Source of the DNA: Tolypeutes matacus
Lineage: Eukaryota; Chordata; Mammalia; Cingulata; Chlamyphoridae
Assembly (NCBI GenBank): GCA_026826555.1
Contig: JAKSZT010053928.1
Location: 43,087,528 to 43,151,527 of the forward strand
DNA: 64,000 nucleotides
Reading direction: 5' to 3'
Shown here: in pieces, positions 56,060 through 64,000 of the stretch
Layout: each line of letters starts with the position of its first letter
Position numbering within the stretch: the stretch's first letter is position 1
The notes under the pieces: model-generated
Told to the model about the DNA's origin: nothing
Database searches by the model: none
What the model saw: the letters and a program-made list of their open reading frames with translations, nothing else
Made by a program: the position numbers and the translations under genes

Positions 56060-56180
56060 ATGAGCACAGGAGCAGGAGGCCAGTTTCTGGTTTCTCTGAC
56101 TTGGGTAAGTTTGTTGTACCTCTCATCTGTAAAAGGAGTTAGTTGGACTTAAAGATCTCCAATTTCTCTTTCTATTTTAC
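56060..56180 (-). mobile_element. MIR SINE fragment
   Basis: 'gaggccagtttctggtttc', 'acctctcatctgtaaaagg' and 'ttaaagatctccaatttct' follow reversed MIR. Confidence 0.55.
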
Positions 56181-56195
56181 TATTCCATAACTCTC

Positions 56196-56310
56196 AAAAA
56201 GGAAACAGAGGGACAAGGAGAGAAGGGGAAGAAGGTGGGGTGAGGGGTGAAGCTGAGACCAACAAGAGGAAGAAAGGAAGGAAAGGGTGAATGACAGAGA
56301 AAGACCAGAA
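56196..56310 (+). repeat. Purine-rich tract
   Basis: Mostly A and G for about 115 bp. Low complexity. Confidence 0.8.
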
Positions 56311-56472
56311 TGGGGTTGCTCAAAATGAGATCCTCAGACCCTTGGGTCACCCAGCTTCCCGTCAGTTCATCTAGGCTGACATTCAGTTTTAAGATGTAGT
56401 TCTGTGTCACCTAACATATGTCACTGTTTTCATTTATTGGATTTGTATTTTGTAGTTATTAATAGCATTATT

Positions 56473-56771
56473 CCCCCCACACCGAGTTGCCTCCCTCGTC
56501 TGTCTGCTCATTGTCTGCTCACTGTGTCTGCTCATTGTCTCAGCTCATCGTCTGCTCATATTCTTTAGGAGGCATCAGGAACCTAACCCGGGACCTCCCG
56601 TGTGGAAGGCGGGTGCTCAACTGCTTGACCCACATCCACTCCCTGCTCATTGTGTCTGCTCATTCGTCGGCTCATTGCATCTGCTTGTCTTTAGGAGGTA
56701 CCTGGAACTGAACCCAAGACCTCCCATGTGGGAGGCAGGTACCCAACTGCTTGAGCCACATCCACTCCCTG
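56473..56771 (-). mobile_element. DAS-type SINE, dimeric
   Basis: Two reversed heads: 'caggaacctaacccgggac' (about 56577) and 'ctggaactgaacccaagac' (about 56702), each followed by reversed box A ('gcttgacccaca', 'cttgagccacat'). Perfect 14-bp target duplication ttaatagcattatt at 56459-56472 and 56772-56785. CTCATTGTCTG-like units in the body are repeated, and the tail is short. Confidence 0.93.
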
Positions 56772-56785
56772 TTAATAGCATTATT

Positions 56786-57834
56786 ACCCTTACTTTACAA
56801 AAATGGATCAGTGGCCCAAAAGTGGTGAAAGTGGTGATGATATAAATATCCTATCTCAGGATAACATCTTATATGTAAAGAGTCAAGGACAGATAAGGGA
56901 AGTGAGGCAGTAGATGCTAGATGAAGTGCAAACATGACTGTGATGATCTTTTATAAACTAATCATAAGGAAAGTCAAGAATCGGGAGTATGACTAGAAAA
57001 ATCTGAAAACTGGATTGCAATGGACTGGTGATGCATTTTCCCCTATCCCTCCAGGACAGCATTTGTTATGAACATTTTTTCTAATAACAGCAGGAAACCA
57101 TGGAAGCTTCAGTATCATTTTCCAATAGAATACAATGACTTTTTTGATAGAACAATAGGTTTTTCCAGAACAAGCACAAAATTTGTAAATGCTTACCAAT
57201 ACAAGACTGATGAATTTTGTTGCTAAAGCAATGAAGAAGGCAAAAACTAAGGAGGCATTAAAAAGTATGCATTCCTTATAGAAAAATAGGTATATGTCAC
57301 ACTATTGCCAAGAAGTTTGTCAAAGCCAACTGCAAATTTCTTGGTAAATATTATATTAGGAGAGACAATAGAACAAACTATTAGCAACATTTCTTTGTCA
57401 AAGGACATTGATAGAAGTTGCATAATAGTAGTGGTACACAATGTAGGAGAAAAGTAGTATTGTGTCTGTGCAGATATTTTGCTTTATACATGGACAAAAT
57501 TCAGTTCTGGTCAGAAACACATTTGAAAGAGAATTACCTAATGACATTTTCCCCAAGATTCTATTTTTACTGAACTGTAATTTACTTGATGACTGCTTGT
57601 TTATTGCTGAAAATCCATGCCCTAAGTGAAGACAATTTTCATCTGGTCAACGCTTATTTTGTGAACCATTATGTAAAGTGGGGAAGTAGGCTGGCATCAG
57701 TTCCAACAAAATTCCATCTCTGTGTGCACCAAGGAAGGCTTTCCCAGTGAACTGAGGAGGGAGCTTCTGTATCAGTCTATTCACTACTGCACCCAAAGAG
57801 ATCAGTTGGCTGTCAGCACCATGCCTTTTGATCT
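56786..57834. other. Unrecognised AT-rich sequence before the provirus
   Basis: 1 kb, no gene. Frames up to 68 codons (minus) are AT-rich with no domains. Confidence 0.45.
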
Positions 57835-58258
57835 TGATTCAGTTTTGAAAGCAGTTCTCAGGAAGCAGTCTCTGAAATGGAGATTTGCATACAGGATGTT
57901 TATTAGGGGATATACTTGGGATCAACAGCTGTTGGAAGGAGGGGAAGGAAGCAAGATAGAGCAAAGAGTGAAGCTGCACTGCCATACATCCCAACGAAGT
58001 CTTCAGCCAGCCCCCTAGGGAGCTCTGGATCTGGTGATCTTCAGAGGTTAATTGAATTTAGGTGAGGGGACCAAACCTTTATACCCCCTCATTGATCCTT
58101 CTTTGGATGTAGGCTGTCCCTTGGGCAAGGAAGTTTTCTTCAGCCAAGAGAGTCCCCAGAAGGCAACAGCTAAGAGCCATCTTCCATCTTCCAACAGCAT
58201 TCCCAACAGGGAAAGGAATTTGTCTTTGTTCCTAAAAGGACATCTGGGAAGTGCATCA
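57835..58258 (-). mobile_element. ERVL 3' LTR (MLT2-like)
   Basis: 'ggaagcagtctctgaaatg', 'ggatgtttattaggggata', 'gtcttcagccagcccccta', 'gaagttttcttcagccaag' and 'aggacatctgggaagtgca' line up with the 61640 copy in order. By eye identity is only about 55-65 percent, an old pair. Confidence 0.75.
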
Positions 58259-60600
58259 TGATATATGGCACCCTACAACCCTTAACACCACTCAGATCCT
58301 TCTTGTATAAGCTCTAGGAGCAGCTCCTTCAGAATTCCTGGGGAGAAACTTAGGAGAGGAAGGTTGGTGAGATGAATCACAGCTCTATCACTTCTTTTGG
58401 TCTCAGGATATAGTTAATGATTGTTCCTCATCTCCACAACTCATTTTAGAGTCCCCTCACCCTCAGCTAGCACATCTGTTGGTCTTGGTGGCTTATTTGG
58501 TAGCATGACTCAGACCCTCATATGTGTGGGATCTGGACCCCTGGTCACTATGCTCTTTGCAGGCAGGGTGGCTGCACTTGTCCTTTTACCATCAAAACTG
58601 GGCAAGGGAGTCCAAAAAGGTACCCAAGGAGATCACCTAGGTGCCATATTCCTCCCCACCTTCATTGTGTTAGAGCAGCCCTATCTCCTCTGATGATGAT
58701 CAGCATCAATTACCCAAGCCAAGATGGTGATTCCTGCTTGCTAATCCCTTGGCATGAGGAATCTGAAACATGCAGGCAACAGCCATAACTTGTAGTTCAA
58801 TAGGACACTTGCTCTGTCCCTAGACAGAAGTATTCATCTTCCCCTTTAGTAGCCAGGATCTCTCAACCATAAAGCCCTGAGTTATGGGCACAAGAAGGAA
58901 ATATCCCCATGCTGTTGGGCCCATGCCCAGCTTCATCCCTACCACCAAAGCTACTCTATCCATGCTCCCATTGGGCAGGTGATGACAGAGTCAGCTGGAA
59001 TAGACTGGCCAAGTAATTCTGTCTGCCTGGTTGTTTAGTGCCTCTTCCATGGTGGATTCTCTCTTGTGGCTAACATGAAAAACAAAGATCTTCCTGCACA
59101 TTCCCATCCATCCATCCACATGCCTCTACCCCAGACCTCCTTGTCCCAGATCTTCCAACTTTTCTCCACTCAGACCCCTGAACAGACAGCCAAGCTATTA
59201 GCCACTGAGCTTGAGTCTGTATATATTCAAACCTCGAGGGCAGGAGTTTATATGGCCTTGAGCAAAACTGTAAATATATACTCTTATCTTTTCCAAGTGA
59301 ATGCAATATTTTTGATCCCCTTTTCCAATAAGGTTGGAAAAAGAAGCATTAGTCAGATAATGGCCACAGGTCATATACCTTAGGCTATGTTAATCTGCTC
59401 TACAGAGAAATTGCAATCAGGCCTACTACTTGGTTAAATTTGTAGTGATTCTCTGTGCTGCCTGCAGTGCCAGATTGGTGAATTAAATGGAGATATGATG
59501 GGTAATATCACTCGTGCATTGGTTAAGTATTTAAGGGTAGTACCCTCCCAGAATGCGATATTATTTTTAATTTACTATCTTGGTGGTGGGCAAGGTGGGA
59601 AGAGGCCATATCAGAGGCTTACACTTGACCGTCCCCACAGACCCAGAATCCATGTGGGGGTTGTGCCAACTAACATGTGCATCCATTCAATTATACTTTC
59701 AGGGACTGAGGAAATGATCATATGTTGAGTCCACAGATCCAGTGAATCCACTGTGAGCCACACCTGAGTCAGGACTTAATTACTACCTAGTTCCCCTAGG
59801 CCCCCACTCTAAAAGGGGGGCCAAGATGATGTTTCAGGTCTCCAGATATCAAGGTCAACTCTGACCCTGTAGCCAACAGTCCTTGAAATGTTTCAATAAC
59901 TTCCACTCCCCAAAGTAAAGTTATCAGAGTACATGGCCATAGGTCCCTTGGAAGAAGGACTGGGGAACTCATTCTTAAATATACTTATTAAAGTATTTCA
60001 GGAGCCTTCCTTTTGGAGACCTGAATGCTCCCTCAGTTGATAGGTTCCTGGTCTGAAAACTGACTCAGATCCAGAAATTGGATAAGGGATCATGAATTTT
60101 TATTGGGGCAACAAAAGCTCTCAGCTTCCTGGTCATCCACCCATGGTTTTTCTTATGCTATACCCTTGTTGACAGCCCATCTATTTTGCCCATAAGGATG
60201 ATGGAGTCTATTAACTATCACCACAATCATCTGCAGTTGGGCTCCTTGGATGCCACTGACTTTGCTGCTCATTGCAATAACTGCACCCACCTGGCTTTTG
60301 ACAATTAAGTGATGCCACCTGGCCTCTGCTGTTTACAGTCCCCATGACACCCATAGTTATCTGTGAACCCAGTTCTATAATAGCATCTCCTATTAGAGAG
60401 GACGACTACTACTGAGCTTTACAGTGATGCTGGTGCCCCACTCACAGGCCTTCCTTATTGCTTTGATCAATGGTGAGTCATCCTGGCCCTTCTGTAGAAT
60501 ATAGTCATCAGTGGGGCTTTCCCCTTACACGGTGTACCCACTATTATGTGTCTACTTCTCTGAGCCATTTAATTCCTTCTTCCATCATCTGCCACAGCAA
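58259..60600 (-). mobile_element. ERVL pol-like region
   Basis: Non-coding remains of pol, including the segment near 58920-59090 (minus) that resembles the integrase start. Stops occur in every frame. The catalytic motifs of reverse transcriptase were not found by eye. Confidence 0.6.
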
Positions 60601-61619
60601 TTCTGTCATTTCAGCTTCAATCAAGGTGAGCCATCACTTTCTCCATGATTTTAGAAGCCATCCCAGCAACATGCTTGCACTGTTTCCTGGGGGTCCTTGC
60701 GAGGGTGTTAAATACCATATGCCAGGAGAGTGTTCATGAATCAACAAGCTCTCTTTTATCAGAATTTATGTTCTGCCCACTTTAGTCCAGCATCCTCAAA
60801 ATCCAGTCCTCTCCTGGGTCCTGCTGATACAAGTTGGCTGGGTCCTGCCGTTCCTTTAGGGAATAGGCCCTTTCCTTCCTAGGCAGGCCCAGCATGTCCC
60901 CAACTGAGTGACAGTGTGACTTAGCCCTAGTGATTAACCTAGTGGGCAGGAAAGGAAGAGGAGGTGGATCCTAAGGGGAAGCGGTGCCTGTTGCCCTACA
61001 GGGCAAGGCCTGTGCATCATCTTCAGGCACAGCCCTTAATAGGGAGGCCTGAGCCTCTGCTGCAGGCTCTGAGGGGTCAAGATTTTTGGATACATCAACC
61101 CAAATGTTCCCATCCTAGATCTTAGAATTCTATTAGTTTCCCACCAAAGCCCCAATCTCTAGGATAGCAGCCAGGCTTGGTTGAGAGTTTAATCTTCTTT
61201 AGAGCTCAGCTACACTTATCATTAAATCCAGAGCCCAGTCCTCAGCCTTCTCTGCCTTCTTGCTGAAGGAGAAGCAAGCCTTTTCAAATGCTACCCAAGA
61301 AGCCTTCTGGATTTCACACTCAGATTTAAATTGCCAGTTAATCACTTTCACATTTACATTTTCTCCTGAGTAAAGTTTAGCCACCTCATTCCACTGTCCT
61401 TAAAGTTACCATTTTCCCCATATATCTCAAAAGCTACTTTTATCAGCATTCTCTTCCACCTGTATGCTGTTCCAGTTCACCACTGGTAAAAGTTTTAGTA
61501 ATTGTGCTGCCACATTGAGCCAGGGGCTGTCTGTGCTCCACCTCCTACTGGTGATGGGATCCTCATTGCCATCAGGCAGAATGTGAAAAGCACCCAAATT
61601 CCATTCCAAAGGCTACTTT
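60601..61619 (-). mobile_element. ERVL gag-like region
   Basis: Sits directly after the primer site in the reading direction. A 61-codon open piece (61199-61384, minus) is the best-kept part. Decayed. Confidence 0.5.
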
Positions 61620-61637
61620 CTCCGACATCTGATACCA
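61620..61637 (-). promoter_or_regulatory. Retroviral primer-binding site, tRNA-Leu-like
   Basis: On the minus strand TGGTATCAGATGTCGGAG begins 2 bp after the LTR. It matches the complement of the tRNA-Leu(CAA) 3' end at 14 of the first 17 positions. ERVL elements are named for leucine tRNA priming. Confidence 0.7.
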
Positions 61638-61639
61638 GC

Positions 61640-62070
61640 TGTCACGGGTTGAGTTCCCCAGAAAGCAAACTCTGAGACAGATACACATTCAAGACATTCA
61701 TTGGGACTCACTCCTGGAATAAATACTTGTGAAAGGGAGGAAAAGGAAGCAGGATTGGGCTTAGGGAGAATTTGAGCTGTGGTCAATTTGTCCTCAGCCG
61801 ACGCTTGGGAGTTCTGGAGCTAGGATGACCCTTCAGAGTAGGGTGAGTGGGCTGGGCTGCCATATCCCCACACTGAGCAGTTATGGGATTGGGTCTGTCC
61901 CTGGAAGGCAGTGTGACCCTGGGTAAGACACTTTTCTTCAGCTGAGGTAATCCCCAAAGAGGGTTGACAGCTGACAGTCGTCTTTTGGTAGCATTCCCAG
62001 CACCTAGGGGGTCGGGGCTGAGGGGGTTAAGTCCTTCATTCCTGAAAAGGATTCTGGTCGATGGCTATCA
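61640..62070 (-). mobile_element. ERVL 5' LTR (MLT2-like)
   Basis: Landmarks: 'tgtcacgggttgagttccc', 'gcaaactctgagacagata', 'gggagttctggagctagga', 'acttttcttcagctgaggt', 'ctgaaaaggattctggtcg'. Ends TG...CA. No clear 5-bp target duplication shared with 57830-57834 (gatct). Confidence 0.75.
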
Positions 62071-63129
62071 CAACTTCCACCACAAAGGAAATGATGAAAA
62101 TTGGGAATACGATGCAATTACAGTCATTGAGTACATACAGACATATGTTGGCTATTCACGAGGAAGGAGGTTTTGAAATGAGAGATGAGATAAAAAATAA
62201 TTTCTTCATGACCATTTCCGTGACCTCAAGCGGCTTGCTATAATGGCATATCTCTGATAGATTCAGAGATATGTAGCTGAATCTACATGGTCATGGGAAG
62301 GATAAGATCAGGGTTTTTATCTCAAGCATAAAAACCAAAAATACCAAAATATCGACTCATTGCCAACATTTGATGGCTTTCTCCACTTATTGGAAAATAA
62401 AATCAATTATGTATCATTTTATATAGTTACAAACACATCCAAATGTGGCAGCAAAACACAATTACTTTTCAGAGCCAAATGGAACCCAAGCTTAGATTAG
62501 GAATCCATTTGCCATTATCTCCTAATTTGATGCATCCAACCATTCCATTTGAGTGTGATAAGCTCATCCCCTTAGCATCCAATAAAGCACACAACATAGT
62601 TTTCAGAGAGCGACCTGTCCATAATTTCTGGGTCTGTGTATGATCTAAATAGCCAGAACCAAATATATGTGCCTTTCCTCAAACTTTGTGAGACATGATT
62701 TTCCAATTTAATTAAAATAGGAAAAGAAATAAAATAAGAAAAGATGAAAAGAAACAATAAGTAAAGAAACTGACCTGCTGCACACCCTCATCTATGATTC
62801 AAATGACTGATACAAGCAGAATATGAATGTCTTCATGAAAGATTGCCAACATCAGCCATCTCATTGCAATGAAACAATTATCACTTAATTTTTAATATTG
62901 TGTTTTATTTTTATCTTGTGATGAATACAATTTTGCAATTAATTTGTTATAATTTATCTAAATTGGTAGACAGGGTTCTGATACCCCTATATATACACAC
63001 CTCTCTATACACCAACTAAAGCAAATATGCTTTGACCTCTAATATATATTGGGGGTTCCCCATCGGAGATGTATTTTCAATTGGAAAAATATAGGTCCTG
63101 TTGCTAAAATCAAGTTTGAAAACCACAAC
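62071..63129. other. AT-rich unrecognised sequence with a hairpin
   Basis: No gene or repeat recognised. Contains the 11-bp stem catatctctga/tcagagatatg (62247-62273). Could hold conserved non-coding DNA. Confidence 0.4.
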
Positions 63130-63400
63130 ACTAAATTACCTGGAGCCTTTGTGTTAAGCCATAAATCTATCTACTTATTCTGTTGATTTCTACCATGTTA
63201 CGCTGTTTTGTCTTCATACTCTTCATTGTCACTATCACACACATTTGCTTTCTTTTTTGTTTTAATTCTCCCTCACTAAAATATAAGCTTACCAAATATC
63301 AGGTCCTTGTCTCTCCATCCCTGTATCTCCAGCACCTAGAGCCATGCCAGGCATATAATTGGCATTTAATAAACATTTGTTGAATAAGTGAATGAATGAA
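63130..63400 (+). mobile_element. L2 LINE 3' end
   Basis: 'ccctcactaaaatataagc', 'caggtccttgtctctccat', 'cctgtatctccagcaccta', 'ccatgccaggcatataatt' and 'aataaacatttgttgaata' lead to a GAATGAAT tail. Confidence 0.88.
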
Positions 63401-64000
63401 GCTTGTAATTAACCATCCATCTACCTATTTATCCATCATGTACCTATGCACCCATCATATCTAGTTGACAGATTAAATACTGTATATGTTATGTGAAATA
63501 ACATTCTGGAAAAGGAGCCATAAGGGGAAAGTTCATCATCCCAACAAACTGGTACCTAGAGGAGCCATCTTTCATCATTTCCCCAATTCTTCCAATTTGT
63601 AATGACAAAAGGACAGCTGGCAAAAGAAAGAAAGAGGACCTGGAGAAGGCACTGCTGGGAACTTCAGTGTAATCAATGTTATGCTTTGTGCTGATTTCAT
63701 AATTTAATAACCTCTTCCCAAATACCTTGCTACCCAACCTAAATCACCCCTTTGTACAACACAGTACATACCTAATGCTCGAGAATAACTTCTTTGTTCT
63801 GCACTCCCTCTGCCCAATATAGTGCCATTTATTCTCTAACCTTAGGCAGTTTCAACAATCTTTTCATGTTCCTCCATGCACATTTTCTAAAAAGCCAGCT
63901 GTGCAATTTAGACCATCCCTAGAGATTATTGACCAGGTTGGGTTTGCATTTATAAGCAAATAACTGAAGCTGACATGGCCTTTGCCAGAATTAATAGTTC
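63401..64000. other. Unrecognised sequence to the window edge
   Basis: 82-codon minus frame (63489-63737) shows no domain. Nothing else recognised. Confidence 0.45.

Larger units (their letters stand above)
57835..62070 (-). mobile_element. ERVL (class III) provirus, decayed and shortened
   Basis: Two related LTRs (57835-58258 and 61640-62070) flank about 3.4 kb. On the minus strand, the order is 5' LTR, primer site, gag-like region, pol-like region, 3' LTR. The segment around 58920-59090 matches the zinc-finger/integrase end of ERVL pol as I know it. The 61200-61400 region reads as gag-like. All frames are broken by stops, the longest about 105 codons. The interior is shorter than a full ERVL, so part of pol (probably reverse transcriptase/RNase H) is missing. 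No env seen, as expected for ERVL. No coding capacity remains. Confidence 0.8.

Noticed and set aside
57722..58018. 98-codon frame near the ERVL 3' LTR
   Set aside because: It crosses the LTR boundary on the strand opposite to the virus.
1..64000. Prokaryotic-style operons, defence systems or phage
   Set aside because: Short frames, pol III SINEs, LINEs, MIRs and LTRs throughout; this is mammalian nuclear DNA.

Overview
This is mammalian nuclear DNA, most likely from an armadillo (Xenarthra, Dasypodidae; Dasypus is the best guess). The diagnostic signal is a set of tRNA-derived SINEs of the armadillo DAS type, about a dozen loci. They carry pol III boxes, a GTGGCTCAA box A region, a GGTTC-type box B, and A-rich or (AAAT)n tails, and several have exact target-site duplications. 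An L1 3' UTR of the xenarthran kind (43060-43510) and MaLR-like LTRs of a type I associate with armadillo agree with this. The species call rests on remembered repeat families; no search was run.

I find no convincing protein-coding exon, tRNA, rRNA or snRNA gene in the 64 kb. No open reading frame has recognisable cellular homology, and the longest frames come from microsatellites, SINEs or old repeats. The window looks like intergenic or deep intronic DNA, CpG-poor with no CpG island, and is best annotated as layers of transposable elements of different ages. One 100-N assembly gap lies at 42877-42976.

Layout: 1-743 is a MaLR-like LTR running off the left edge. 744-10750 holds old L2, MIR and MER5-type fragments, a dimeric SINE (3042) and a clean solo LTR (4107-4605). 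10750-18500 has a palindromic DNA element with a (TTTTG)n tract, a SINE, a Tigger transposon split by an LTR (16082-17153), and a MIR split by a GATA microsatellite. 18960-22160 is L1/HAL1-like 3' sequence. 22850-26380 shows three nested insertions. 26400-36550 is mostly unrecognised sequence with MIR, MER5-like and L2 scraps and one young SINE. 36642-46800 is rich in L1 tails and SINEs, including a three-unit SINE cluster at 41634-41928. 46800-56771 has L2, L1, an ERV1-like LTR and two dimeric SINEs. 57835-62070 is an ERVL provirus on the minus strand with two old LTRs and a tRNA-Leu-like primer site. The right end is AT-rich unrecognised sequence with one L2 tail.

No genes act together here. 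What the window records is order of insertion: L2 and MIR first, DNA transposons (Tigger, MER5, MER53-like) next, then MaLR/ERVL LTRs, with armadillo SINEs landing inside all of them. I looked for an undescribed system and saw none; the best leads are nested elements, a possible local duplication (6443 and 8358), a perfect 12-bp hairpin (35459), and candidate conserved non-coding stretches.
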